Assembly (NCBI RefSeq): GCF_014982855.1
Contig: NZ_JADCKF010000003.1
Coordinates: forward strand, 62,001 to 126,000
Direction of reading: 5' to 3'
DNA from: Pseudoflavonifractor gallinarum
Lineage (GTDB): Bacteria > Bacillota > Clostridia > Oscillospirales > Oscillospiraceae
Length of the DNA stretch: 64,000 nt
The notes under the pieces were generated by a model, which was given only the letters and a program-made list of their open reading frames with translations, searched no databases and was not told the DNA's origin. The translations under genes were made by a program, and so were the position numbers. Below, one piece after another: positions 16,932 to 25,318 of the stretch (its first letter is position 1; the number at the start of each line of letters is the position of its first letter).

Positions 16932-17552
16932 TTACTCCTTGGCGGGGGCCAGGAGCTTGGTGAGCATGGCCACCTTGCGGCCGATGCCCTGGGCCTTCTC
17001 CAGACCCTCGGGATCGTCCATGGTGCCCGAGCCGTCGCCGGGATTCCACAGACTGGCGCCGGCATAGACGCAGACGCCGCCGTTGCAGACAGTGATGCCC
17101 TGGGTGTGATAGAAGCCCAGGATCCCGTTGATGGCCATTTCCTGGCCGCCGTTGCGGGTGCCGCCCACGGCGATGGCACCGCCCACCTTGCGGGCGAAGA
17201 AGTCGGGGTTGTCCTTCAGAATGGTCCATGTGGGACGGAAGCGGTTGAAGAAGGTGGCCAGCTGGGCGGTGATATTCATCTCATACACAGGCGTGGCGAT
17301 GATGTACCCGTCCGCATTATAGAACTTTTCATAGAGCTCGGTCATGCCGTCGTCCTTATAGACGGGGCAGTAGGTGACCCCCTGCTTGGTGCACTGGTTG
17401 CAGTGGATGCAGAAATTGAGCTTGCGGCCACGGAGCTCCACCAGCTCGACTTCCACGTCGCCGGTGGCCTCGGCGGCCTCGAGAGCGGCCTTCAGGGCGG
17501 TGTAGGCAGATTTTTTGCGGGGGCTACCACAGATACCAAGAATTTTTACCAT
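16932..17552 (-). CDS. NADPH-dependent FMN reductase / iron-sulfur flavoprotein family
   Basis: About 206 residues from Met 17552 (MVKILGICGSPRK), preceded by GAAAGGAG. ICGSPRKKSAY is the FMN phosphate loop of flavodoxin-like reductases. Three Cys near residues 47-61 (FCIHCNQCTKQGVTYC) resemble the compact cluster of iron-sulfur flavoproteins, but the exact ligand spacing is not assured. TPVYEMNITAQLATFFNRF is the family's flavin and dimer segment. It probably transfers electrons between NAD(P)H and an anaerobic substrate. It is monocistronic, with its own terminator. Confidence 0.85.
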   Translation of the reverse strand: MVKILGICGSPRKKSAYTALKAALEAAEATGDVEVELVELRGRKLNFCIHCNQCTKQGVTYCPVYKDDGMTELYEKFYNADGYIIATPVYEMNITAQLATFFNRFRPTWTILKDNPDFFARKVGGAIAVGGTRNGGQEMAINGILGFYHTQGITVCNGGVCVYAGASLWNPGDGSGTMDDPEGLEKAQGIGRKVAMLTKLLAPAKE

Positions 17553-17753
17553 GAGAGATGCGCTCCTTTCGTTGATCGGTCTATACCGGGAAACTGCCTG
17601 ACGGCATTCTGACAGAGAAAACAACGAGATAAAATCCTTCTTTTCTGCCTTTTATGGTAGGATGTTTTTGACGGGCCGTCAAGAGGAAAATGGATGCGGA
17701 AGACGGCCTTACCGCACAGAGGCGGAAGCTCTGCCCTCCAAAGTCGTGGGGAA

Positions 17754-20003
17754 TCAGCTACGGCCTTCCATGGCGGCCTTGACCCGATCGGGGGTCAGGG
17801 GCAGCACGTGGAGGTCGGCGTTCAGGGCGTCGTTGACCGCGCCCACGATGGCGGGGACCACCGGGACGATGGAGGCCTCGCCGATGCTCTTGCCGCCGTA
17901 GGGGCCGCCCTGCTCGAACTCCTCCACGAAGTGGATGGAGATGGGGGGCAGGTCGGTGGAGCGGGGCAGACGGTATTTCTTCAGATTGGCGTTGATGGGG
18001 CGCCCCTTCTCGTCCAGCTGGAGGCCTTCAAAGAGTGCCATGCCCATGCCCATCAGGACGGCGCCCTCGATCTGGCCCTCCAGCAGCATGGGATTGAGGG
18101 CAGTGCCCACATCGCACACGGCCAGATAGTCGGTGACCTTGACCTCGCCGGTCTGCTTATCCACCCGCACCTCGGCAAAATGGGCGCCGTAAGAGCCGGC
18201 GTTGTGGTCGGAGCAGTAGGAGACCGTCTCCAGCAGCTTGCGCTTCTGGTGGTCATAGGCGTAGCAGGCCAGGTCCGCCCGGGTCAGACGGGTGTCGCTG
18301 CCCTCGGTCCAGTAGGCGCCGTCGCTGTGCTGGACCTGCTCCACCGGGCAGCCCAGGGCGTCGGCGGCCACAGCGCGGAGGGTCTGCTCCATCTGGCGGG
18401 AGACCGTCTCCACCGCGGCGCCGCCCGACCAGGTGTTCCGGCTGGCGCCCGAACCCATGTCATAGGGGCAGCTGTGGGTATCCGAGTGGGTCAGTTCGAT
18501 CTGATCGAAGGGAATGTCCAGGGTCTCGGCCACGATCTGCTTCATCAGAGTATAGGTGCCCGCGCCGTGGTCCGTGAGGCCGGTGCGCAGCAGGACGGAG
18601 CCGTCCTCATGGACCATCAGCTCAGCCACGGTGATGTCGGGGGCAAAGGGAGCCACGCCGTTGCCGTGCAGGGCGGTGGCCACGCCGTAGCCGTAGACAT
18701 AGCGGTCGGTCTCCTTGGCGGCCTTGCCGGCCAGCTTCTCCTTCCAGCGGAAGAGCTCTGCGCCCTTGACCAGACAGTCGTGGACCCGGGCGTTGCCCAG
18801 GGTGTCGTTGGCACCCCGGTCCAGACCGTAGGGGCGGACCAGGTTGCGCTCGCGGAAATCCACGGGGTCCATATGGACTGCCTTGGCCGCCTTGTTGACC
18901 AGAAGCTCCAGGGTGGTGAAGACCTTGGGGGAGCCGAAGCCACGCATGGCGCCGCCCACAGGGGTATTGGTATAGGCCGCCTTGCCGTCAAAGCGCTGGT
19001 TGGGGGCCTGGTATACCTTGAACATCTTTCCGCACATAGCGGCCTGGACGTTGATGCTGCCGCCGCAGTAGGGGCCGGAATTCATGAAGGAGCGGATCTC
19101 AAAGCCGGTCATGGTGCCGTCTTTCTGCACGGCCATCTTGCCGTAGAGCTTGATGGCATGGCGGGTGTAGGTGGAGACCATGGACTCGGTGCGGTTGTAG
19201 CGGATCTTGACCACCTTGCCGCCGGCCTTCTTGGAGAGCAGCAGGGCGATGGGCTCCAGCAGGACGCCGTCCTTTCCGCCAAAGGTGCCGCCGATGAGTC
19301 CGCCGTGAATGGCGATCTTGGTATAGGGCAGGCCAAAGATCTGGCCCAGCATGATCTGGACCCGGTGGACGCCCTGCTGGGGCTCCCACACCTCCAGATA
19401 GTCGCCCCGGTTCCAGCGGGCGATGCACTGGTGGGGTTCAATGGCGCCGTGGTGGATCATCTGGGTGGAGAGGGCGTTTTCCACCACCACGTCGGCCTCA
19501 GCCAGGGCGGCGTCCACGTCGCCGCACTCGGCCCGCTGGGCCTTGAGCAGGTTGCCCTCGGGGTAGATGTGGGGAGCGTCCTCCTTCAGGGCCTCCTCGG
19601 GATCAAAGACAGCGGGGAGCTCCTCATAGTCCACCTCGATGAGCTTGATGGCCTTCTGGGCAATGGCCTCGGTGTCGGCGGCCACGGCGGCCACCTCGTC
19701 GCCCACAAAGCGGACCACGTCGTCCAGCACCCGCTCGGTGGCGGGGATGCCGTCCTTGGCCCAGCGCATGATGCGGTTGAAGCAGGTCTTGGGGGAGTCC
19801 TGATAGGTGATGACGGCCCGCACGCCGGGCAGTGCCTCGGCCTTGCTGGTGTCGATGGAGCGGATGCGGGCGTGAGCCACGGGGCTGGTCAGGACCTTGC
19901 CCCAGAGCATACCGGGGAAGCGCAGGTCGTCGGTGTAAACGGCCTCGCCGGTGACCTTGGCCACGGCGTCAATGGTGGGGGTGGGCTGTCCGATGTACTT
20001 CAT
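17754..20003 (-). CDS. molybdenum hydroxylase (xanthine dehydrogenase family), molybdopterin-binding subunit
   Basis: 749 residues. It has the aldehyde oxidase/xanthine dehydrogenase a/b hammerhead domain (about 1-115) and a large molybdopterin-binding domain. The cofactor motif GGTFGGKDG lies near residue 233, a second conserved segment GGAMRGFGSPK near 345, and the C-terminal GKSIGEASIVPVVPAI carries the conserved catalytic-Glu region. Met 20003 follows a GAGGG site; longer frames start within the Fe-S subunit. Cofactor is Mo-pterin; the substrate (purine or another heterocycle) is not decided by sequence alone. It is the last gene of a GntR, Fe-S, Mo operon. No FAD subunit is next to it. 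Confidence 0.9.
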   Translation of the reverse strand: MKYIGQPTPTIDAVAKVTGEAVYTDDLRFPGMLWGKVLTSPVAHARIRSIDTSKAEALPGVRAVITYQDSPKTCFNRIMRWAKDGIPATERVLDDVVRFVGDEVAAVAADTEAIAQKAIKLIEVDYEELPAVFDPEEALKEDAPHIYPEGNLLKAQRAECGDVDAALAEADVVVENALSTQMIHHGAIEPHQCIARWNRGDYLEVWEPQQGVHRVQIMLGQIFGLPYTKIAIHGGLIGGTFGGKDGVLLEPIALLLSKKAGGKVVKIRYNRTESMVSTYTRHAIKLYGKMAVQKDGTMTGFEIRSFMNSGPYCGGSINVQAAMCGKMFKVYQAPNQRFDGKAAYTNTPVGGAMRGFGSPKVFTTLELLVNKAAKAVHMDPVDFRERNLVRPYGLDRGANDTLGNARVHDCLVKGAELFRWKEKLAGKAAKETDRYVYGYGVATALHGNGVAPFAPDITVAELMVHEDGSVLLRTGLTDHGAGTYTLMKQIVAETLDIPFDQIELTHSDTHSCPYDMGSGASRNTWSGGAAVETVSRQMEQTLRAVAADALGCPVEQVQHSDGAYWTEGSDTRLTRADLACYAYDHQKRKLLETVSYCSDHNAGSYGAHFAEVRVDKQTGEVKVTDYLAVCDVGTALNPMLLEGQIEGAVLMGMGMALFEGLQLDEKGRPINANLKKYRLPRSTDLPPISIHFVEEFEQGGPYGGKSIGEASIVPVVPAIVGAVNDALNADLHVLPLTPDRVKAAMEGRS

Positions 20004-20023
20004 AATACTGGTTCCCTCCTCAT

Positions 20024-20512
20024 TTAACCCTGCTGGGCGCCGTCGTCCTCCCGCATCCGGCGGGCGGTGAGCTGAACGGCCTCCACGATCTTCTTGTATC
20101 CGGTGCAGCGGCACAGGTTGCCCTCCAGCGCGGTGAGGATCTCATCCTCGCTGGGGTCCGGGTTGTTGGCCAGCAGCGCCAGAGAGGTCATGACCATACC
20201 GGGGGTGCAGTAGCCGCACTGGATGGCTCCGGCGTCCACAAAGGCCTGCTGGACAGGGTGGAGGTGGCCGTCGTGGCTGACGCCCTCGATGGTGAGAATG
20301 TCCGCGCCCTCCAGGTTGCGGGCCAGCAGCACGCAGGAGTTCTTGGGCACGCCGTCCACCAGGACCTTGCAGGCGCCGCAGTCGTTGGTGCCGCAGCCGT
20401 ACTTGGTGCCGGTCAGGTTCAAAACCTCCCGCAGTACATAGAGCAGGGTCCAGTTGTCCTCGATCTGAAGGGCGTGGTCTGTGCCGTTGATGTGAAGGGT
20501 AATGTCTCGCAT
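20024..20512 (-). CDS. [2Fe-2S] subunit of the molybdenum hydroxylase
   Basis: About 162 residues from Met 20512. The N-terminal ferredoxin-like domain carries CGTNDCGAC and a further Cys (NSCVLL). The C-terminal four-helix domain carries QCGYCTPGM and LCRCTGY, so all eight ligands for two [2Fe-2S] clusters are present. It passes electrons from the Mo subunit encoded 20 bases downstream. With no FAD subunit in the operon, the final acceptor would have to be supplied elsewhere. Confidence 0.93.
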   Translation of the reverse strand: MRDITLHINGTDHALQIEDNWTLLYVLREVLNLTGTKYGCGTNDCGACKVLVDGVPKNSCVLLARNLEGADILTIEGVSHDGHLHPVQQAFVDAGAIQCGYCTPGMVMTSLALLANNPDPSEDEILTALEGNLCRCTGYKKIVEAVQLTARRMREDDGAQQG

Positions 20513-20548
20513 CGTCAATGCATCCTTTCTCTCCAAAATCCGGTTGGG

Positions 20549-21289
20549 TTATGACTGTGCGCCGATGTTCCAGTTCTGGAGCACGCGCATCCCATAGTGC
20601 TGGGGATGGAAGTAGTGGACGTTGAGCAGGACGGGCACATCCTGCACATCATAGAAGAGCTGTTCGCAGTAGAGAAGGGGAGTTCCCTTGGGGAGCTCAA
20701 AGAGGGCGGCGACCTTTTCGTCCGCGGCCACGGCCTGGTAATCGTTGAGGGAGTGGGCCAGCTTTTTCCCGCAGTGGTCCCAGATGCACTCATGGATGTA
20801 CCAGTTCTGCTCCTCCGGACGGAAGGGGCGCTTGACCAGATCCAGGGAGAGGCGGCTGATGGTAAAGACGCCCGGGTGATCATCGGCCGTGTAAATGGTC
20901 TCGTAGCGCTGGAGCAGGCTCTCCGGCTGGACCTGGAGCCGCTCCGCCAGCGCGGGGGAGGCCGGCTCGATCCCCAGGAAGAGCATCTTCATCCCGGGGG
21001 TGCGGCCGTTGCGCCGGAAGGTGTCGGCAAAGGAGAAACCCTGGTCCACCCGGTTTGTGGGGTCCAGCGCGCTGGGGTGGATGAAATTGCCCACGCCGTG
21101 CCGCTTGGTGAGATACCCCTCCAGGGTGAGCATCATCAGGGCCTCCCGCAGGGTGACCAGACTGATGCCAAGGCGCTTGGCCAGCTGATCCTCGGGCGGG
21201 AGTTTGTTGCCTGGAAAGGTCTCACTGCGAAACATGTCCAGGAGGCGGCGTTTCACCGCCATATACGAGCTAAGATTGGTTGCAGCCAT
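20549..21289 (-). CDS. GntR family regulator with UTRA domain
   Basis: 246 residues. The N-terminal GntR winged helix (about 8-75) has LPPEDQLAKRLGISLVTLREAL. The C-terminal UTRA ligand domain (about 95-240) contains DLVKRPFRPEEQNWYIHEC and PLLYCEQLFYDVQDVPVLL. It lies 37 bases upstream of the Fe-S subunit gene in the same direction, so it probably controls the hydroxylase operon and itself. The UTRA ligand may be the hydroxylase substrate or product; this is inference. Paired CTTATAAG sites stand in front of it. Confidence 0.92.
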   Translation of the reverse strand: MAATNLSSYMAVKRRLLDMFRSETFPGNKLPPEDQLAKRLGISLVTLREALMMLTLEGYLTKRHGVGNFIHPSALDPTNRVDQGFSFADTFRRNGRTPGMKMLFLGIEPASPALAERLQVQPESLLQRYETIYTADDHPGVFTISRLSLDLVKRPFRPEEQNWYIHECIWDHCGKKLAHSLNDYQAVAADEKVAALFELPKGTPLLYCEQLFYDVQDVPVLLNVHYFHPQHYGMRVLQNWNIGAQS

Positions 21290-21307
21290 TCCGACATCCT
21301 CACAATC

Positions 21308-21335
21308 CTTATAAGTTGTACGCTGTCCTTATAAG
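21308..21335. promoter_or_regulatory. paired CTTATAAG sites (candidate GntR operators)
   Basis: Two palindromes CTTATAAG (21308-21315 and 21328-21335) are 20 bases apart, two helical turns, and lie in a longer repeat beginning TCCTTATAAGTT. They sit between the promoter and the GntR start codon. Confidence 0.6.
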
Positions 21336-21346
21336 TTTACGGCATT

Positions 21347-21375
21347 ATTCTACATCGTTTGTATCACAAATGCAA
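21347..21375 (-). promoter_or_regulatory. promoter of the GntR-hydroxylase operon
   Basis: Minus-strand TTGCAT (21370-21375) and TAGAAT (21347-21352) are 17 bases apart. The candidate GntR sites lie just downstream, where bound repressor would block elongation or initiation. Confidence 0.5.
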
Positions 21376-21510
21376 GAGCAATTCTTTTTGATCTTGAAAT
21401 TTGTACAAAGTGCTTTGTTTGCCTGAAATGGATTGGTAAAAAAGGCTGAACTTTAGAGTCTAAAGCCGAGAAACACCTGTGCAGAATCCCACGTACCGGA
21501 AGAGAAACAC

Positions 21511-21550
21511 AAAAAGACCGCGACCTCCGGGAGAGAGGCAGCGGTCTTTT
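21511..21550 (-). terminator. terminator of the PadR-DUF2812 transcript
   Basis: AAAAGACCGC pairs with GCGGTCTTTT around a 19-base loop that has its own short stem (CTC/GAG). The minus strand continues into a T-rich tract. Confidence 0.75.
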
Positions 21551-21559
21551 CGTGGATTA

Positions 21560-22807
21560 TCAGGCGAGGGCCTGGGCCAGGGCGGGCAGTGCGGCGGACA
21601 GATCTTCCAGGCCGTAGTAGCGCAGGACGACCACCTGGGCGCCCCGCCGGGCAAAGAGCATCTCCCAGGTATCTTCCACCGCGTCGTAGACCAGGGCGGT
21701 CTCGTCCAGGCCGGGCTGATCCACACGAAGGAACTGGTAGCGCCCCGGCTCGTGCTCCAGCTCATAGACATACCAGTCGTCGTACTCCTCCTGGATCAGC
21801 GCCCGGAGGAGGGGTTCTGCCAGGAAGGGCAGGGTGAGCCGGTAGTAGGAGAGGCGGAAGGAGGGGGAATAGGTCCCGCTGTTATCCGGCCAGTTCCGAC
21901 CGGGGACCTCGCCGCCCTCTTCGATCTCATACTGGGCGGGGGCGAAGAGGGACCACGCCGCTTGTACGTGATTTTCCATGTCCCGGTCTGAGAGATAGAG
22001 GTGGCGGTAGGTGAAGGCGGGATCGGTCTCAATGTGGGTGAGATGAAAGGAGAGGGGAGAGGGGTGCTCCGGCGTGATGTTCCAGCGCTCCCGCCCGGAG
22101 ATAGAGCGGACGGAGATACCGGCCGAGAGCACTGCGAAGAGCAGCGCGAAGAGAATCAGGAACCGGCTCCGGGTCACCTGTCCCCGGAAGCGGCCGGTCC
22201 GGTGTTCCATGGGGATGCCCTCCCGGAGGCTGCGGCGCAGACGGCAGAACCGGCGGCACTGGAGGAGCAGCCAGGCGAGGACGATCAGATCCAGAAGAAG
22301 GGAGCCCAGCATGGAGAAGGCAGCGGAGCTCTCCACCAACTGAAGCACGGGAGGGCGGCCGCCCAGAAATCCGGCAAGGATCATACCAATGCCCAGTAGA
22401 AAGAGGGGGGTACACAGGCTCACATTCCGCCGGATGGACTGCTCCAGCAGCTCCAGGGTCATGCTCTGGGTGAGAGGGTCGGTGTGGAGCTCCGGAGCGT
22501 CCGGGTCGTCACAGCGGTAGAGAGAGAACTGCCCCAGCTTTCCCACATAGAGCCAGCCCATCTCCCGGGCCTGTTGAAAGGTCTCCAGGTCCGGGGTGGG
22601 GGAGAGCGGAGAGATGGCATCCAGCCGGTAGCGGACCGCCCCGGGGGTGTCCCGCCGGAACCAGAGCAGGCCCTTGGAACAGCGGACGAAGTAGAGCCCC
22701 TGGGCGGCCATCTGGACCAGCCAGCTCTCCATGGCGGGGATGTCCCAGGGGTCTACGTAGTTCAGCCGGGGGACCAGCCGGGGATGCCGGGAGGAGCTCA
22801 GGCCCAT
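21560..22807 (-). CDS. DUF2812 domain membrane protein
   Basis: 415 residues. The N-terminal third is a DUF2812-type soluble domain (DIPAMESWLVQMAAQGLYFV). Two hydrophobic helices lie near residues 133-150 and 165-185, another follows near 218-235 (FLILFALLFAVLSAGI), and the C-terminal half is probably outside the membrane. The start overlaps the PadR gene by 10 bases, a known PadR-DUF2812 pairing. Members are thought to be membrane proteins controlled by their PadR partner. Function is not established. Confidence 0.8.
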   Translation of the reverse strand: MGLSSSRHPRLVPRLNYVDPWDIPAMESWLVQMAAQGLYFVRCSKGLLWFRRDTPGAVRYRLDAISPLSPTPDLETFQQAREMGWLYVGKLGQFSLYRCDDPDAPELHTDPLTQSMTLELLEQSIRRNVSLCTPLFLLGIGMILAGFLGGRPPVLQLVESSAAFSMLGSLLLDLIVLAWLLLQCRRFCRLRRSLREGIPMEHRTGRFRGQVTRSRFLILFALLFAVLSAGISVRSISGRERWNITPEHPSPLSFHLTHIETDPAFTYRHLYLSDRDMENHVQAAWSLFAPAQYEIEEGGEVPGRNWPDNSGTYSPSFRLSYYRLTLPFLAEPLLRALIQEEYDDWYVYELEHEPGRYQFLRVDQPGLDETALVYDAVEDTWEMLFARRGAQVVVLRYYGLEDLSAALPALAQALA

Positions 22808-23160
22808 TGCGTCCCCTCCTCTCCCGTTGGCACCGGGGCGGCACTCAGCTCTCGCTCGGTCTCGGCCGCGTCCCGCAGGCAGACGCGCAGGCGGCGGAGC
22901 TCCTCCTGATAGCGCTGTTCCCCCAGCTCAGTGAGGGAATAGGTGCGCTTCCGGCCCAGGATCGACTGCTCCCGGATGAGGCCCTCCTCCTCAAATTTGG
23001 CCAGAATGGTATAGAGGGTGCCCGGGCCCAGCCTCACCCGCCCCTGGGTGCGCTTCTCCACAGAGGAGGCGATCTCTGTGCCGCAGCGGGGCCCGGGCTG
23101 AAAGGCCATCAGGACATAGAACATGGGCTCGCTCAGGGCCTCCAGGGCTTTCTTTGCCAT
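22798..23160 (-). CDS. PadR family transcription regulator
   Basis: 120 residues. A winged helix (EPMFYVLMAFQPGPRCGTEIA, then GPGTLYTILAKFEEEGLI) is followed by a C-terminal helix for dimerisation. The open frame runs far upstream, but Met 23160 (MAKKALEALSEP) is preceded by a ribosome site and begins the family's normal N-terminus. It is co-transcribed with the DUF2812 gene and probably represses its own promoter through the three ATATC-N7-GATAT repeats just upstream. Confidence 0.92.
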   Translation of the reverse strand: MAKKALEALSEPMFYVLMAFQPGPRCGTEIASSVEKRTQGRVRLGPGTLYTILAKFEEEGLIREQSILGRKRTYSLTELGEQRYQEELRRLRVCLRDAAETERELSAAPVPTGEEGTQWA

Positions 23161-23174
23161 AAATCTCACCTCTA

Positions 23175-23231
23175 ATATCAAGAGTCGATATCGTCTGTTG
23201 ATATTATAATATCGCGCCTCGATATTGTCAA
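23175..23231 (-). promoter_or_regulatory. PadR promoter with three ATATC-N7-GATAT operators
   Basis: Minus-strand TTGACA (23226-23231) and TATAAT (23203-23208) form a perfect consensus promoter. The 17-base spacer is itself the inverted repeat ATATC-N7-GATAT (23209-23225). Two further copies lie at 23188-23204 and 23175-23191 and share GATATC. All three are 17 bp. Confidence 0.8.
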
Positions 23232-23244
23232 CGCTCCCATTCGA

Positions 23245-23275
23245 TTGTAAACCAGCAATAAAATTAGGTTGACAA
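23245..23275 (+). promoter_or_regulatory. BirA-type biotin operator upstream of bioY
   Basis: TTGTAAACC (23245-23253) and GGTTGACAA (23267-23275) form an inverted repeat with a 13-base spacer, extended by GA/TC outside. This matches the BirA operator pattern. Its right half overlaps the bioY -35 box. Confidence 0.75.
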
Positions 23276-23297
23276 TCAATCCGGGATATGGTAAAGT
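23269..23297 (+). promoter_or_regulatory. bioY promoter
   Basis: TTGACA (23269-23274) and TAAAGT (23292-23297) are 17 bases apart. The -35 box lies inside the BirA-type operator, so biotin-loaded BirA should block it. Confidence 0.6.
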
Positions 23298-23334
23298 TCC
23301 AGGCAGAATCATACCGAACATAGGAGGATGTGAC

Positions 23335-23898
23335 ATGGATACAAAGACTCTTTCCCGGGGCAGGACCCGGGCGCTGGCCGAGTGTGCACTGATGGCGGCG
23401 GTGATCGCGCTGTGCGCCTGGATCTCCATTCCCGCGGCGGTTCCCTTTACCTTGCAGACCTTCGGTATTTTCGCGGCAGTGGCCATCCTGGGCGGAAAGC
23501 GGGGGAGCGCGGCGGTGGCCGTCTATCTGCTGATGGGCATGGTGGGCCTGCCGGTCTTTGCGGGATTCAAAGGTGGGATCGGCGTCCTTCTGGGGGCCAC
23601 CGGCGGCTATATCCTGGGCTTTCTGGGCTCTGCCCTGACCGTGTGGGGGATGGAGCGGCTCCTGGGCCGCCGCGGATGGGTCCTGGCGCTGTCCATGGTG
23701 CTGGGTCTGGTGGTCTGCTATGCATTTGGGACGGCCTGGTTCCTGGCGGTATATACCCGGACCTCCGGCCCCATGAGCCTCTCGGCGGCGCTGGGACTGT
23801 GCGTGCTGCCCTTTGTGCTCCCGGACGCCATCAAGATCGCTCTGGCTCTGCTGGTGGGCCGCCGGGTGGGGCAGGCACTGGAACGCCGGGCGGGATAA
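23335..23898 (+). CDS. bioY: biotin transporter BioY (ECF S component)
   Basis: 187 residues with about six membrane helices and BioY features (TLQTFGIFAAVAILGGKRG, YLLMGMVGLPVFAGFKGG, GGYILGF). It binds biotin in the membrane and works with shared ECF ATPase and T components encoded elsewhere. AGGAGG at 23322-23327 precedes ATG 23335. The BirA operator upstream supports biotin specificity and repression by biotin. Confidence 0.93.
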   Translation: MDTKTLSRGRTRALAECALMAAVIALCAWISIPAAVPFTLQTFGIFAAVAILGGKRGSAAVAVYLLMGMVGLPVFAGFKGGIGVLLGATGGYILGFLGSALTVWGMERLLGRRGWVLALSMVLGLVVCYAFGTAWFLAVYTRTSGPMSLSAALGLCVLPFVLPDAIKIALALLVGRRVGQALERRAG

Positions 23899-23980
23899 CG
23901 GCGGAATTCGACCAAATCTCTTGCGGCCCGTGCGCCGGTATGGTAGGATAAGACCAGAATCTGACATAGGAGGGACTGCG

Positions 23981-25270
23981 ATGAAGCAGGACATGATCGT
24001 CATTCTGGATCTGGGCAGTGAAGAGAACCCTCGACTGGCCCGGGAGATCCGTGCCCTTGGCGTGTACAGTGAGATCCATCCCCATGACATCACGGCGGAG
24101 GAGCTGGCCGCGCTCCCCAACGTGAAGGGCGTCATTCTCAACGGCGGCCCCAACCGCGTGGTGGACGGCGTGGAGATCGACGTCTCCAAAGAGATCTACA
24201 ATGCCCCTGTTCCGGTCCTGTTGGCCGATCACGGGGGAGACGCCCCCTGGCCCGCCGATCCGGAGGAGCGGAAGGCCGCTCTTTCCAACTTCGTCTTTGG
24301 GGTCTGCGGCGCTCAGGCCAACTGGAATATGGAGAACTTCATCGCCGATCAGGTGGAGCTCATCCGCCGGCAGGTGGGAGACAAGAAGGTCCTGTTGGCC
24401 CTCTCCGGCGGCGTGGACTCCTCGGTGGTGGCGGCGCTGCTCATCAAGGCCATCGGCAAGCAGCTGACCTGCGTCCACGTGAACCACGGCCTGCTGCGCA
24501 AGGGGGAGCCTGAGCAGGTGGTCAAGGTGTTCCGGGATGAGATGGACGCCAACCTCATCTATGTGGATGCGGTAGACCGTTTCCTGGACAAGCTGGCCGG
24601 TGTGGCCGACCCCGAGGAAAAGCGGAAGATCATCGGCGGGGAGTTCATTCGGGTCTTTGAAGAGGAGGCCCGCAAGCTGGACGGTATCGACTTCCTGGCC
24701 CAGGGCACCATCTATCCCGACATCATCGAGTCGGGCACCAAGACCGTAAAGGCGGTGAAGAGCCACCACAATGTGGGCGGACTGCCGGAGGACCTGAAGT
24801 TTGAGCTGGTGGAGCCCCTGAAGATGCTCTTCAAGGACGAGGTGCGCGCCTGCGGCGCCGCGCTGGGTCTGCCCGATTCCATGGTATACCGTCAGCCCTT
24901 CCCGGGCCCCGGCCTGGGCGTGCGCTGCCTGGGCGCCATCACCCGGGACCGGCTGGAGGCCGTCCGGGAGAGCGACGCCATCCTGCGGGAGGAGTTTGCC
25001 CAGGCGGGCCTCCAGGGCAAGGTGTGGCAGTATTTCACCGTGGTGCCCGACTTCAAGTCGGTGGGCGTGCGGGACAATGTGCGCACCTTTGACTGGCCGG
25101 TGATTCTGCGTGCGGTCAATACCGTGGACGCCATGACCGCCACCGTAGAGGACGTGCCCTTTGCCCTGCTGCAGAAGATCACCCAGCGCATCACCTCCGA
25201 GGTCAAGGGGGTCAACCGGGTGCTCTACGATCTGACGCCGAAGCCCAGCGGGACCATCGAGTGGGAGTAA
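23981..25270 (+). CDS. guaA: GMP synthase with intact ATP pyrophosphatase but degenerate glutaminase domain
   Basis: 429 residues from ATG 23981, preceded by AGGAGG; typical GuaA is 510-525. It forms GMP from XMP, ATP and ammonia. The N-terminus still looks like a class I glutaminase (ILDLGSEENPRLAREIRALG, LNGGPN). The nucleophile segment (GICYGMQ) and the His-Glu segment (FHPEV) are missing; a short ADHGGDAPWPADPEE stretch stands there. The PP-loop LSGGVDSSV (near 139) and the C-terminal dimerisation domain (QPFPGPGLGVRCLG, KPSGTIEWE) are intact. It probably uses free ammonia or a separate glutaminase. The 3' end is an att-like core. Confidence 0.92.
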   Translation: MKQDMIVILDLGSEENPRLAREIRALGVYSEIHPHDITAEELAALPNVKGVILNGGPNRVVDGVEIDVSKEIYNAPVPVLLADHGGDAPWPADPEERKAALSNFVFGVCGAQANWNMENFIADQVELIRRQVGDKKVLLALSGGVDSSVVAALLIKAIGKQLTCVHVNHGLLRKGEPEQVVKVFRDEMDANLIYVDAVDRFLDKLAGVADPEEKRKIIGGEFIRVFEEEARKLDGIDFLAQGTIYPDIIESGTKTVKAVKSHHNVGGLPEDLKFELVEPLKMLFKDEVRACGAALGLPDSMVYRQPFPGPGLGVRCLGAITRDRLEAVRESDAILREEFAQAGLQGKVWQYFTVVPDFKSVGVRDNVRTFDWPVILRAVNTVDAMTATVEDVPFALLQKITQRITSEVKGVNRVLYDLTPKPSGTIEWE

Positions 25271-25273
25271 CCC
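25258..25273 (+). repeat. att-like core at the guaA 3' end
   Basis: The last codons and stop of guaA, identical over 16 bases to 10170-10185 and in the same orientation. Confidence 0.65.
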
Positions 25274-25318
25274 AGGCAACCGGAAGACACTGGTTTTCTG
25301 AGGCCGGATTCCCTCTGT

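Noticed and set aside
17694-20027. 777-residue plus-strand frame
   Set aside because: Antisense of the molybdenum hydroxylase Mo subunit, which has full motif support on the other strand.
23813-23980. N-terminal extension of guaA
   Set aside because: It overlaps bioY and lies before the AGGAGG site; ATG 23981 gives the family N-terminus.
22798-24189. 463-residue frame ending as PadR
   Set aside because: Only the last 120 residues are PadR. The upstream part crosses bioY and the promoter region in antisense and is a chance extension.
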